NCBI RefSeq assembly: GCF_018739865.1
Contig: NZ_JADOER010000004.1
Location: 1,064,157 to 1,128,156, forward strand
Length of the DNA stretch: 64,000 bases
Reading direction: 5' to 3'
From: Leptothoe kymatousa TAU-MAC 1615
Lineage (GTDB): Bacteria; Cyanobacteriota; Cyanobacteriia; Phormidesmidales; Phormidesmidaceae
The notes beneath the pieces are model-generated. The model was not told the origin of the DNA. It did not search any database and saw only the letters and a program-made list of their open reading frames with translations. The position numbers and the translations under genes are program-made. Shown here piece by piece: positions 55,328 through 63,868 of the stretch. Position 1 is the stretch's first letter, and each line of letters begins with the position of its first letter.

Positions 55328-56296
55328 ATGTCTTACTTACAACAGGGGGCCAGTACCATGTTGACCTGGCCGATTACTCAACAAGGAAAACTCATCGCTC
55401 AAAAGTTTTCGGAGGATCATTCCCATCCTGCTTTAGCGGAGCGTGTGCGGCGGAATACTTTGGCTGTGTGGGTAATGCATGACTTTTTTGGGGCTTTGGG
55501 GATTCCTACGGATTTGTCCGCCAGCGATAGTTGGAACCCGGCCATGCAAGCGTTGGAAGATGTGGCGGATTTGGTTGTTCCTGGGGTGGGACGGCTGGAA
55601 TGTCGACCGATGTTAGTGGGGACCCAAGGCTACGCTGTGCCAACGGAGGCGGTGGAAGAACGGATTGGTTATATTGCAGTGGTTTTAGATGAAGCCTCAG
55701 GGGAGGCTACGTTGTCGGGGTTTGTGGCCGCAGTATCCCCGGCGCATCCCCAGCTACAGCTGTCCCAGTTGCAGCCTATGGAAGCGTTCCCCGCTTATCT
55801 CCAGCGGCTGCGCCAGCGTGAGGTTGCCCCAGAATCTTCCCAGTTAACTCAGCTGAGTCAGTGGCTAGCGGGCCAGGTGGAAGGTAGTTGGCAGCTAGCC
55901 GAAGATTTGTTGGCTCAATATATGTGGACTCCGGCCTTTCGCCAGGGCGCCCAGGTGCTAGAACAGGAGGCGCCCCGCCAAATTAGGCGGGCCAAACAAC
56001 TGGATTTGGGGCTGAAGCTGGGGACGGAACAGGTGGCCCTGGTGCTGGAAGTGGGCCAAGATAATGATTCATTTATTAATGTGGGGGTGCGGCTATATCC
56101 CCTCGGTGGCGTGATGTATTTACCGGAGGGGCTGTCGGTCAAGATTTTGGATGAGACTGGTAAGGTCTATTTGACGGCCCAGGCGCGCAGTGTGGATAAT
56201 TATTTGCAGCTTTATTTTCGTGGAAAACCTGGAGAACCCTTTAGTGCCGAGGTTTCTTTGGAAGATACCTGTCTGGTCGAGAATTTTATGATCTGA
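55328..56296 (+). CDS. DUF1822 family protein, copy 2
   Basis: 322 residues from the ATG at 55328 (MSYLQQGASTMLTWPITQQG); a TTG at 55313 is also in frame. The family pattern is present: WNPAMQALEDVADLVVPGVG, RIGYIAVVLDEASGEATLSG, a helical middle with QLSQWLAGQVEGSWQLAEDL, and a beta-rich C-terminus (VALVLEVGQDNDSFINVGVR, then LYPLGGVMYLPEGLSVKILD). It has no signal peptide or TM. It is paralogous to 17437-18570. Function is unknown. Its fixed position between the sigma-like gene and CHAT-CHASE2 suggests it links the protease to the regulator. Confidence 0.85.
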   Translation: MSYLQQGASTMLTWPITQQGKLIAQKFSEDHSHPALAERVRRNTLAVWVMHDFFGALGIPTDLSASDSWNPAMQALEDVADLVVPGVGRLECRPMLVGTQGYAVPTEAVEERIGYIAVVLDEASGEATLSGFVAAVSPAHPQLQLSQLQPMEAFPAYLQRLRQREVAPESSQLTQLSQWLAGQVEGSWQLAEDLLAQYMWTPAFRQGAQVLEQEAPRQIRRAKQLDLGLKLGTEQVALVLEVGQDNDSFINVGVRLYPLGGVMYLPEGLSVKILDETGKVYLTAQARSVDNYLQLYFRGKPGEPFSAEVSLEDTCLVENFMI

Positions 56297-56339
56297 TGCG
56301 GTCGATGGGTGACGCGGTCGATCTGTGATAAAAGCAAGT

Positions 56340-58745
56340 ATGGCTAAGCAGTTTGGTAATTCCCTAGACAATATGCGAGAGCTAGGGAAACTGGTGGTGT
56401 TGAAGATTGGCCCTGGGAATTTCCAGCAGGGGTTTTCGGTGACCTTGCAGATTGGGGGGGAGACGCAGCGACCGACGGTGGAACTGGTGGGGGCATTGCC
56501 CACAGCACCGGATTTGCCGCTGCTATATCAGCAGTGGCAGACGGCCTATCGGCAGTTGCAAGTGCCCCACCGATTGGAATCTGAGCCCAATATGGTCACT
56601 AATGTGTCCTGGGTGGGGGACTGTCAGGAAATGGCTGATGCGTTGTGCGATCTCATGAACCATTGGCTGACTCAAGCCGACTTTCAGGCTATCCACAACA
56701 AACTGCTCGAGCAGCTTAGCCCCAGCGATAACATTCGGATGGTGGTGCAAACTGAAGACCCCCTATTAAAACGGTTGCCGTGGCATCAGTGGGTGCTGCT
56801 ACAGCGCTATCCTCGCCTAGAACTGGCTTTGAGTGCTCCGGTGTATGAACAGGTTGAGGCCCCCCATACCCGGAGTAAAACCGTTAGAATTTTGGCGATA
56901 TTGGGGGAGGCGACCGGGTTAGATTTAGCCACCGATCGGTCGCTTTTACAAAATTTACCCGGCGTAGACCTGCATTTTTTGCCTGCCCCCGATCGGGCCG
57001 TGCTCAACCAATATCTATGGCAGCCCCAGGGCTGGGATATTTTGTTTTTTGCCGGCCATAGCAACAGTACGGGCAGCAACGGCCAAATTAGCTTAAATGC
57101 CCAGGAGAGTTTGACCATTCCTGAGCTAAAATATGCCTTGTCTAAGGCGGTGCAGCGGGGATTAGCGATCGCGATTTTTAATTCCTGCGATGGCTTGGGG
57201 TTGGCCCAGGATTTAGCCGATCTCCATATTCCTCAAATTCTCGTAATGCGTGAGCCCGTGCCCGATCGGGTGGCCCACGAATTTCTCAAGGGGTTTCTCG
57301 AGAGTTTTTCCCGTGATACGTCCCTCTATCTCTCCGTGCGAGAAGCACGAGAACGACTGCAGGGGTTAGAAAACGAATTTCCCTGCGCCACCTGGTTACC
57401 CATATTGTGCCAAAATCTGGCTCAGCAGCCCCCCACTTGGCAGAGCCTACAGGGGCAGGTGCCATCGCCTAACCTCGGTGCTCCTTGGATGGCTGGGGCC
57501 TTGGCCACAGCCGTGACGGCAGCGACCCTGGCCATGCGATTGTTGGGGGGGCTACAGTCTTTGGAACTAGCGGCCTACGATCGGTTTTTGCGCTGGTGGC
57601 CGCTTTGGGAAACCCCCGATCATCGCATTGTGGTGATTGAAAATACTGCCACGGATCTGAAGCAGCAGGGCCTGGATAAAACATCCGATGCGTCCATCAC
57701 CGATGAGACTTTGCTCAAGCTGTTGCAAAAACTAGAAACCTTTGCGCCCAGGGTGATTGGTGTGGACATTTATCACGCCCATCCCATTGCCGATGATTTG
57801 CCAGAATTAAAACAGCGCTTAGAGTCTGCGTCCAATGTGGTGTCGTTGTGTAAGCACCCGTCCATGTCGGCGGAAACCGGAGGCATTGGCCCCCCGCCCA
57901 ATGCGACGTTACCCCACGAATCATTGGGTTTTAGCGATTTATTGGAGGACCGTGACAGTAGAGCACGGCGTATTTTACTGGCGATGGAACCATTGCCGGG
58001 ATCGGTGTGTACGGCCCATAAGAGTTTTGCCGCCATTGTGGCCGCCCAGTATCTGGCCCCTGGGGCGTTGGACAATAGCCAAAACCCTTGGTTAGAGCAT
58101 GTGTTTTGGCCAGAAGAGCACGAACAGTTTCAACTTCAGCAGGTTAAGGTTCCCCGGTTAACCCCCAGTTCTGGGGGCTATCGGCTGCCGGCAGAAGCCT
58201 TTGGGGGCTATCAACAACTGCTGCGCTATCGGCATTTGCCGGATTTGGAGCACATTGCCCAGTCCTATAGCCTTGGCCAGGTGCTACAGGCGGATTTTAA
58301 TGGTCAGGATTTGCGCGATCGCATTGTCCTGATTGGGACTACGGCCCTGGAATTTGGCGGTGGAGATATTGAAGAAAGAGACTTTTGGAAAACCCCCTAT
58401 ACCACCAGCGAACGCCCTGAAGATATGATTCCAGGGGTCTTTATCCAGGCCCATATCATCAGTCAGCTAGTGAGCGCAGTGGACGATGACCGGCCCTTCC
58501 TCAGCACCTGGAATGACGGGGTGGAAATCGCCTGGATTATGCTATGGGCGTTTGCCGGGGCCGGGCTGGCATGGTACCTGGTGAAGAATCGGTTTTGGCT
58601 GATGTTTCTCACCCTAGAAGTCAGTTTGTTTCTCATGTGTTGGAGTTTGCTGGCGGTCCCTGCCATCTGGGTGCCCTATGTTCCTGCTGCTATCGTCTTC
58701 ACAGGATCGGTTGTCGCCGTTAGTCGCTATCGGTCCTACCAATGA
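56340..58745 (+). CDS. CHAT-CHASE2 membrane protein
   Basis: 801 residues from the ATG at 56340 (MAKQFGNSLD); a GTG at 56325 is an alternative. The N-terminal 150 residues are a DUF-like module (LVVLKIGPGNFQQGFSVTLQ). A compact CHAT domain follows (about 175-365), with His in FFAGHSNSTGSNGQ (about 238) and Cys in IFNSCDGLGLAQDL (about 281). Then come a TM, a CHASE2 sensor (about 390-700; LELAAYDRFLRWWP, RVIGVDIYHAHPIADDLPE) and three C-terminal TMs with LMFLTLEVSLFLMCWSLLAV. CHASE2 is an extracytoplasmic sensing domain, so an outside signal could switch a cytoplasmic protease-like domain. The likely partners are DUF1822 and the sigma-like protein from the same transcript. Confidence 0.9.
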   Translation: MAKQFGNSLDNMRELGKLVVLKIGPGNFQQGFSVTLQIGGETQRPTVELVGALPTAPDLPLLYQQWQTAYRQLQVPHRLESEPNMVTNVSWVGDCQEMADALCDLMNHWLTQADFQAIHNKLLEQLSPSDNIRMVVQTEDPLLKRLPWHQWVLLQRYPRLELALSAPVYEQVEAPHTRSKTVRILAILGEATGLDLATDRSLLQNLPGVDLHFLPAPDRAVLNQYLWQPQGWDILFFAGHSNSTGSNGQISLNAQESLTIPELKYALSKAVQRGLAIAIFNSCDGLGLAQDLADLHIPQILVMREPVPDRVAHEFLKGFLESFSRDTSLYLSVREARERLQGLENEFPCATWLPILCQNLAQQPPTWQSLQGQVPSPNLGAPWMAGALATAVTAATLAMRLLGGLQSLELAAYDRFLRWWPLWETPDHRIVVIENTATDLKQQGLDKTSDASITDETLLKLLQKLETFAPRVIGVDIYHAHPIADDLPELKQRLESASNVVSLCKHPSMSAETGGIGPPPNATLPHESLGFSDLLEDRDSRARRILLAMEPLPGSVCTAHKSFAAIVAAQYLAPGALDNSQNPWLEHVFWPEEHEQFQLQQVKVPRLTPSSGGYRLPAEAFGGYQQLLRYRHLPDLEHIAQSYSLGQVLQADFNGQDLRDRIVLIGTTALEFGGGDIEERDFWKTPYTTSERPEDMIPGVFIQAHIISQLVSAVDDDRPFLSTWNDGVEIAWIMLWAFAGAGLAWYLVKNRFWLMFLTLEVSLFLMCWSLLAVPAIWVPYVPAAIVFTGSVVAVSRYRSYQ

Positions 58746-58769
58746 AGTGCATCTACTTGTTCCAAATCT

Positions 58770-59537
58770 ATGTCTGTTTACCTTGTGCCATTGCTCACCG
58801 TCAGCCTGGGCCTGAATGCCCCTAGCTTGGCTGATATGCCCACGGACCTAAGGTCTGCCGCATTCTCCTCCCATAGCCTATGGGCAGGTCGCCCCAGTAA
58901 CTTGGGCTATCCCAGGGATGGGACCCGCCGTGGTGGTGGTAGCCGTGGTGGGGTGTGTGATCTATCGCCAGGCACCTCGCCGTTAACGGCCCTGATGCCA
59001 GATACGGCCACCTGGACCGATGAGGTGCAACCCACACTGCCAGATATTGTGTATAGTTTGACCCAGCAACCGGCGCCAGATCTTTGGATTTATCTTCCCT
59101 ACCGGCTAGAAGAAGCGAGTCAGCTCCGGTTTACCTTGAAAGATGACGCTGGCAATCAGCTCGTGCGGGGCCAGTTAGATCCGGCGGAGCCACTGCCGGC
59201 TGCCACCCACATCATGGAGGTGGCCTTGGGGGATTTAGGGGTGAATCTATCCCCCGATCGCGACTACCACTGGTATGTAACCGTGACCTGTGGCCAAGGG
59301 CCGCCGGTGGTGGTCGATGGCTGGCTAAAACATCAGCCAGAACGCTCAGACGAGGACCCGAGCCATGGCTTTTTCGTTGACGATCTGTCGTCGTTGGCCC
59401 AATCCCAGCAAACCAATCCAGACGACGGGGTGGCTCAATCAGCGTGGCAAGAACTGTTGAATGCTGTTGGGTTGGAGGATATTGCTGCGGCCCCCATTGC
59501 CGATTGTTGTCGCTTTATTAAGCTGCCGCAAAACTAA
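58770..59537 (+). CDS. DUF928 family exported protein
   Basis: This 255-residue protein has a hydrophobic N-terminus (VYLVPLLTVSLGLNAPSLAD) acting as a signal peptide. The DUF928 motif RRGGGSRGGVCDL (RxGGGSRGxC) and LTALMPDTATWTDEVQPTLP follow, then strands DIVYSLTQQPAPDLWIYLPY. The C-terminal region has DYHWYVTVTCGQGPPVVVDG. DUF928 proteins are secreted and mostly cyanobacterial, and are often encoded beside CHASE2/CHAT genes; their activity is unknown. It begins 24 bases after the CHAT-CHASE2 stop and may be the extracytoplasmic ligand or substrate partner of the CHASE2 sensor. Confidence 0.87.
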   Translation: MSVYLVPLLTVSLGLNAPSLADMPTDLRSAAFSSHSLWAGRPSNLGYPRDGTRRGGGSRGGVCDLSPGTSPLTALMPDTATWTDEVQPTLPDIVYSLTQQPAPDLWIYLPYRLEEASQLRFTLKDDAGNQLVRGQLDPAEPLPAATHIMEVALGDLGVNLSPDRDYHWYVTVTCGQGPPVVVDGWLKHQPERSDEDPSHGFFVDDLSSLAQSQQTNPDDGVAQSAWQELLNAVGLEDIAAAPIADCCRFIKLPQN

Positions 59538-59627
59538 TGCAGAATTCCATGGGGCATACCCGATAGATAATTAGAGCCTGAAAATGGGAGATGGCCTTCC
59601 CATGGGTTCTGGTTACTTGAGTTTAGG

Positions 59628-60218
59628 ATGCCCCTAATGAATAGCTCTTTTAGTGTTCAGCCCTTCGAGCATGAATCTGTTCTTAGTTCTCTTTTAAAAA
59701 CAGCCCTGGATAATTTAGTCGATGGTTTATTGATTGTGGCGGCCAGTGGTCGAGTGCTCCAGGCCAATGCCACCGCTGCTCGGGTTTGTGGGTCACTGAC
59801 CATGTCGGAGATGTCCCTGCCGGAACTCTCCCAAATGCCCGCAGTGCTCTGGCGGCTATGCTCCCCTATTTTTAAGAATATTGCCGGTGGCCTGGAGGCC
59901 CATTTGGGCGGTGAGTTTGATATCACTAACGTGCACCATCAGCCGATTCGGGTGCGGATTCAGCCCCTAAATCTTAAGGTGCAAGAAGAAGACTGTTTGA
60001 TGCTGATTTTAGAGGATCGCCATCAGGCCTATCGCCGTCGTGCGGTGGCAGATGGTCAACGCTATGGCCTCACACCTCGGGAGGTAGATGTGTGGGAACT
60101 ACGTCTCCAAGAACAGTCCTATGAGACCATTGCCAGCACCCTATTTATCACCGAAAATACGGTCAAAAAGCATGTGAAAAGCATTCTGGCAAAGAAACGA
60201 CAGCTGGACAGATTTTGA
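59628..60218 (+). CDS. PAS-LuxR transcriptional regulator
   Basis: This 196-residue protein has a PAS-like sensor (about 20-125; LDNLVDGLLIVAASGRVLQA) and a LuxR/GerE helix-turn-helix (about 145-196; YGLTPREVDVWELRLQEQSY, then ETIASTLFITENTVKKHVKS). The HTH recognition helix ITENTVKKHVKSIL is close to consensus. It has no receiver domain, so it is not a classical response regulator; a small ligand, redox state or protein contact through PAS may control it. It follows the CHAT cassette after 90 bases on the same strand and could regulate it. A strong hairpin lies downstream. Confidence 0.87.
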   Translation: MPLMNSSFSVQPFEHESVLSSLLKTALDNLVDGLLIVAASGRVLQANATAARVCGSLTMSEMSLPELSQMPAVLWRLCSPIFKNIAGGLEAHLGGEFDITNVHHQPIRVRIQPLNLKVQEEDCLMLILEDRHQAYRRRAVADGQRYGLTPREVDVWELRLQEQSYETIASTLFITENTVKKHVKSILAKKRQLDRF

Positions 60219-60326
60219 AGATATCCCGACCGCTGAAAAGTCAGCTTAAAGGGCTTTTTCATCCTCCTGAGTCGTTGGGGTTGCCAAGCCAAGAGGTCTA
60301 AGGGGGCAGATTCCGCAGTTTATACA

Positions 60327-60362
60327 CTGAGGGCCGGATCAAAAACTTGATCCGGCCCTCAG
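60327..60362. terminator. 16-bp perfect hairpin between convergent genes
   Basis: CTGAGGGCCGGATCAA pairs perfectly with TTGATCCGGCCCTCAG around the loop AAAC. It lies between the LuxR-type gene and the convergent oxidoreductase gene, a good position for a bidirectional terminator. The plus side continues CATTTGTTG without a real T-tract. Confidence 0.65.
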
Positions 60363-60416
60363 CATTTGTTGCTAATTTTCCAGTCGTGTCGTGTGATATA
60401 TTTACACGACGATGAC

Positions 60417-61709
60417 TTAAGCCTCTACAAAGTGAGTATCTTGCTCAGCACGTAGCTGATCACAGATTCGGCCTTCGGGCAAGATCACATCGTCGTAGGT
60501 CAATACGGTATCCTTTGCCACTGGGCGCTTTAGCTTACAGCCTTCAGCGAGGCCCATGGGCAGCAGATTGTCCTTGAGTACTACATCAGCATTTTCACAT
60601 TGACCGTAGGTCATGTAATAGCCGATGCCGTCCAGGGTTTCACCTTCTTTCAGGTCGATTTTGGCAGTCGCGACCACATCCACCATGGGTTTACCCATGG
60701 GAGCCATGACGGCATCGTTAAACAGTGCCGCCCGGGCGATGGATAGGGGCACCTCAAAATGGCAAATGTGATAGGGCGTATAGAAGCTATACAGAGGGCC
60801 GGCACCCATTTTGTAGTAGCTCAGGTAGTGCTGGTGCTTAGGATCGTCGTTGGTGGCATAGACGAACACACCTGCCGCTGGCTTAGCGCCCACCACATAA
60901 TCTACGATGCCGCCTAGGGATTTGAGCTGGTCCACGTCATAGAGGTGGGTCATGTCATCCACGTGGCCCTGGAAGTCGTAGCCCAACATGCCGCGCTGGG
61001 CTACTTTCATGCCAGTGGCGTTGGCGACAACCGCTTGCTCAAAGGAGATTTTGGTACCGTCGGCAAAGCTGGTTACCATGTAGGCCGCCTGCTTCCACTT
61101 GGCGGCAAAACTGGCCTGGGTGGTTGGGTTGCGGTTGCGATCTTGTAGACCTTTGATGTTGCCGCACAGCAGTGGAGTAAAGCCAATACTCTTGACGTAG
61201 CGGTAGAGATTCATCTCCACACCAGGCTGGTCGCCGTCGCAGTTAGAGAGCACAACGCCCGCTTTGTCGGCATACACCTTGAGCATGGGGCCAACGGTGC
61301 CGTCTAGCTCTGCATTCATCATCACCACATGCTTTTTGTGGTTGATGGCCTGTAGTACGATCTGGGCGCCAAACTCAATGGTGCCAGTTACTTCTACGAG
61401 GGCATCGATGTTTTCTGCTTTACACAGCAAAGAGGCATCTTCGGTGACGGCAGGGGTGCCCCGGTTGACGGCATCTTCTAGCTCGGCGACGGTGACCACT
61501 TCTTGGATGTGTTCTACCCCCGCTTCCTGGTAAGCGCGTTTAGCACCGTCCAAACTACGGTTGAAAACGGCCACTAGCTTCATGCCGGGGACCGAGTTGA
61601 TAATTTGGTTAGCAATGCCACGCCCCATAAAGCCAGCACCGATCATGCCAACGCGGACGGGATTGCCCGCTTCTTCACGGGCTTGGAGGGCGGTATCAAC
61701 GATAATCAT
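60417..61709 (-). CDS. SAF-domain NAD(P)-dependent oxidoreductase (homoserine dehydrogenase-like)
   Basis: This 430-residue protein has an N-terminal Rossmann domain (VRVGMIGAGFMGRGIANQII; ALVEVTGTIEFGAQIVLQAI) resembling homoserine dehydrogenase-like enzymes. A central catalytic part follows (NCDGDQPGVEMNLYRYVKSI; LCGNIKGLQDRNRNPTTQ). The C-terminal SAF domain (about 345-425) ends LAEGCKLKRPVAKDTVLTYD. Proteins of this type are found in surface-polysaccharide clusters and are thought to act in making branched or unusual sugars, but the reaction is not defined to my knowledge. Its start overlaps the epimerase stop as ATGA. It is the last gene of the rfbF-rfbG-epimerase transcription unit. Confidence 0.85.
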   Translation of the reverse strand: MIIVDTALQAREEAGNPVRVGMIGAGFMGRGIANQIINSVPGMKLVAVFNRSLDGAKRAYQEAGVEHIQEVVTVAELEDAVNRGTPAVTEDASLLCKAENIDALVEVTGTIEFGAQIVLQAINHKKHVVMMNAELDGTVGPMLKVYADKAGVVLSNCDGDQPGVEMNLYRYVKSIGFTPLLCGNIKGLQDRNRNPTTQASFAAKWKQAAYMVTSFADGTKISFEQAVVANATGMKVAQRGMLGYDFQGHVDDMTHLYDVDQLKSLGGIVDYVVGAKPAAGVFVYATNDDPKHQHYLSYYKMGAGPLYSFYTPYHICHFEVPLSIARAALFNDAVMAPMGKPMVDVVATAKIDLKEGETLDGIGYYMTYGQCENADVVLKDNLLPMGLAEGCKLKRPVAKDTVLTYDDVILPEGRICDQLRAEQDTHFVEA

Positions 61710-62290
61710 GCGGGCGCTCCTGTAGAGATGGGCTGGATAGTGTCTAGTTCGTTAGCTGGATCGCCAATTAGAGGCCAGTTGGCATCTTTGTTGGAAATCA
61801 CGGCTGCGGTTTCCATGGGCCACTCGATGGCTAGCTTGGGATCGTTGTAACGTAGTCCCCGTTCATAGCCAGGGGTGTAAAATTCCGTTACCTGATAGGC
61901 CACTTCCGCACCGTCCGTTAGGGTTTGGTAGCCGTGGGCAAACATTTCGGGTACATAGATGGCCCGTCTATTGTCGGCGGTGAGTTCTACGCCAACGTGG
62001 GAAAGGTAAGTGGGAGAGTCTTTCCGCAGGTCAACAATAACGTCATAAACGGCTCCCTGGGTGCAGCGGACCAATTTGGTTTCGGTGGCCGGGGGAATTT
62101 GAAAGTGCATGCCCCGCTGGGTTCCTTTTTTGTGGTTAAAGGAGAGATTGCACTGGGCAACAACGGGCTTTAGGCCTCGTTCTTCAAATTCTTGGGCACA
62201 GAATGTGCGGGCAAAGAAACCACGATCGTCTTTTAGCAGTTCCAGGTCAACAATATAGACCCCCTGAATGGAGGTTTCATTAAAAATCAT
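61706..62290 (-). CDS. dTDP-4-dehydrorhamnose 3,5-epimerase family protein
   Basis: This 194-residue cupin-fold epimerase shows the family pattern DDRGFFARTFCAQEFEERGL, QCNLSFNHKKGTQRGMHFQI (catalytic His), AVYDVIVDLRKDSPTYLSHV and IYVPEMFAHGYQTLTDGAEV (Tyr/Asp region). RmlC-type enzymes invert C3 and C5 of a 4-keto-6-deoxy nucleotide sugar. In this context, next to CDP-glucose 4,6-dehydratase, the substrate is more likely a CDP-4-keto sugar than dTDP-rhamnose precursor, and some homologues invert only one centre. Start ATG is at 62290. It is coupled to the following oxidoreductase gene by a 4-base overlap. Confidence 0.88.
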   Translation of the reverse strand: MIFNETSIQGVYIVDLELLKDDRGFFARTFCAQEFEERGLKPVVAQCNLSFNHKKGTQRGMHFQIPPATETKLVRCTQGAVYDVIVDLRKDSPTYLSHVGVELTADNRRAIYVPEMFAHGYQTLTDGAEVAYQVTEFYTPGYERGLRYNDPKLAIEWPMETAAVISNKDANWPLIGDPANELDTIQPISTGAPA

Positions 62291-62406
62291 AGGTGTTAAT
62301 GTTTGGTAACAGATCCTAGAAACAACAGAGTGTTACTGTCTATTTTGTCAATAACGGTTAAATGGTAGTGACGTTTCAGGTTGTTATTACCTCTGTCCAA
62401 GGTGCA

Positions 62407-62446
62407 GGGCCATTTTGTCGGACACAGGAGGAGGACAAAATGGCCC
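62407..62446. terminator. 13-bp perfect hairpin between epimerase and rfbG
   Basis: GGGCCATTTTGTC and GACAAAATGGCCC are exact reverse complements separated by 14 bases. It lies 24 bases past the rfbG stop on the minus strand. It could attenuate or end transcription into the epimerase gene, or stabilise the rfbG message. Confidence 0.5.
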
Positions 62447-62470
62447 GATTGTGGACATATGGTTTAGGCC

Positions 62471-63547
62471 TTAATTTGCTTTGAGCGACGCGTAGCGTTG
62501 AATTTGCGCTAGGGTCATTCCATGCATATCGTCTTCCCTGATGTATCCGCGATACCATTCCACAATCCAATCAAGGGTTGTGGCTAGATCGAGTTTTGGA
62601 GACCACTTCAGGCGGCTTTTTGCTTTGGAGCAGTCGAGCTTCAGATAGGTGGCTTCGTGGGGGTTGACCTTGGTGTCTAGCTGCCAGCTGGCGCCGTCTC
62701 CCCAAAGTTGGGTAAGCTGCTCTGTGATCCAGGAGACAGGGCGGGCATCGCTGTCGTTGGGGCCAAAGTTCCAGCCTTCGGCTAGATCAGTGCCGGAATC
62801 CCACATTTGTTCTGCCAGGGTCATGTAGCCGCCTAGGGGTTCTAGGACGTGCTGCCAGGGGCGGATGGCATTTGGGCTGCGAATCAACACCGACTCTCCG
62901 GCGATAATGGCCCGAATAATATCTGGAATTAGACGGTCACCGGCCCAGTCACCACCGCCGATTACATTACCGGCCCGTACGCTGGAAAGGCCTATGCCGT
63001 GGTCCTGGTAGCTTTCTTCGTTGAAGTAAGACTTGCGATAGGCCGAGGCAACAAGTTCGGCACAGCCCTTACTGTTGGAGTAGGGGTCGTGGCCACCCAT
63101 GGCTTCGTTCTCTCGATAGCCCCAGGGCCATTCTCGGTTTTCGTAGCACTTGTCGCTGGTGATATTGACCACTACGCGGGCGCTGCCAGTCTGGCGCACG
63201 GCCTCTAGCAGGTGCACCGTACCCATGACGTTGGTGGCGTAGGTCTCTACGGGGTTAGCGTAGGAATAGCGTACCAATGGCTGGGCGGCCATGTGAAAAA
63301 TAATTTCTGGTTTGTGGGTCGCGATCGCATCTTGCATACTTACCAAGTCGCGCACATCGCCTTCGATGGACATCATGCCATCACCCACTCGAGCCACCTT
63401 AAATAGGCTAGGGTCTGTGGGAGGGTTGAGGGCATAGCCAACCACCTCGGCTCCCATGTGCTGTAGCCACAGCGATAGCCAACTGCCCTTAAACCCCGTG
63501 TGACCAGTTACAAAAACCCGTTTACCGCGCCAAAACTCCGCGTTCAT
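62471..63547 (-). CDS. rfbG: CDP-glucose 4,6-dehydratase
   Basis: 358 residues from the ATG at 63547 (MNAEFWRGKRVFVTGHTGFK), with AAGGA just upstream; a TTG at 63559 is also in frame. It is an SDR-type enzyme that converts CDP-glucose to CDP-4-keto-6-deoxyglucose using bound NAD. Key features are TGHTGFKGSWLSLWL (cofactor loop), HMAAQPLVRYSYANPVETYA, NITSDKCYENREWPWGYREN and DPYSNSKGCAELV (catalytic Tyr and Lys), and SVRAGNVIGGGDWAGDRLIP, all characteristic of RfbG. It is flanked upstream by rfbF and downstream by an epimerase, so the cluster makes a CDP-linked deoxy sugar for cell-surface glycan. Confidence 0.94.
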   Translation of the reverse strand: MNAEFWRGKRVFVTGHTGFKGSWLSLWLQHMGAEVVGYALNPPTDPSLFKVARVGDGMMSIEGDVRDLVSMQDAIATHKPEIIFHMAAQPLVRYSYANPVETYATNVMGTVHLLEAVRQTGSARVVVNITSDKCYENREWPWGYRENEAMGGHDPYSNSKGCAELVASAYRKSYFNEESYQDHGIGLSSVRAGNVIGGGDWAGDRLIPDIIRAIIAGESVLIRSPNAIRPWQHVLEPLGGYMTLAEQMWDSGTDLAEGWNFGPNDSDARPVSWITEQLTQLWGDGASWQLDTKVNPHEATYLKLDCSKAKSRLKWSPKLDLATTLDWIVEWYRGYIREDDMHGMTLAQIQRYASLKAN

Positions 63548-63868
63548 AAGATCCTTCAATACGATAAAAAACTAAGCGTTACCTAGGTGGCAACTGCAGA
63601 ATTTGGCAGGTACTGCTGATCGTTAGGATGATGTTCTTCAATGGATACTGATAAATAGCATCGTGTTTCGATCAACCCATTCCCTAAACCAGCACCAGCA
63701 TTCTGCAAAGGGTCTAAATCTGTGATGGATTTAGACCCTCATATTTTTAAATAGACGTTGCTGATCTGGGGTATGGTTCTATCCAATCTGAACTATGGCA
63801 AAGTTTTACAGACTGTGGCACATGCTCTAGATCAGCAACAATATAATGCCTTAGAGTTGTTTTTGGGG
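63548..63868. other. Spacer between rfbF and rfbG with two inverted repeats
   Basis: 321 bases without a gene. AGGGTCTAAATC (63709-63720) pairs perfectly with GATTTAGACCCT (63728-63739) around a 7-base loop. GTTGCTGATCT (63757-63767) is exactly repeated in inverse orientation at 63829-63839, enclosing 61 bases. The second pair looks like the ends of a small (83-base) inverted-repeat element. Confidence 0.5.
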
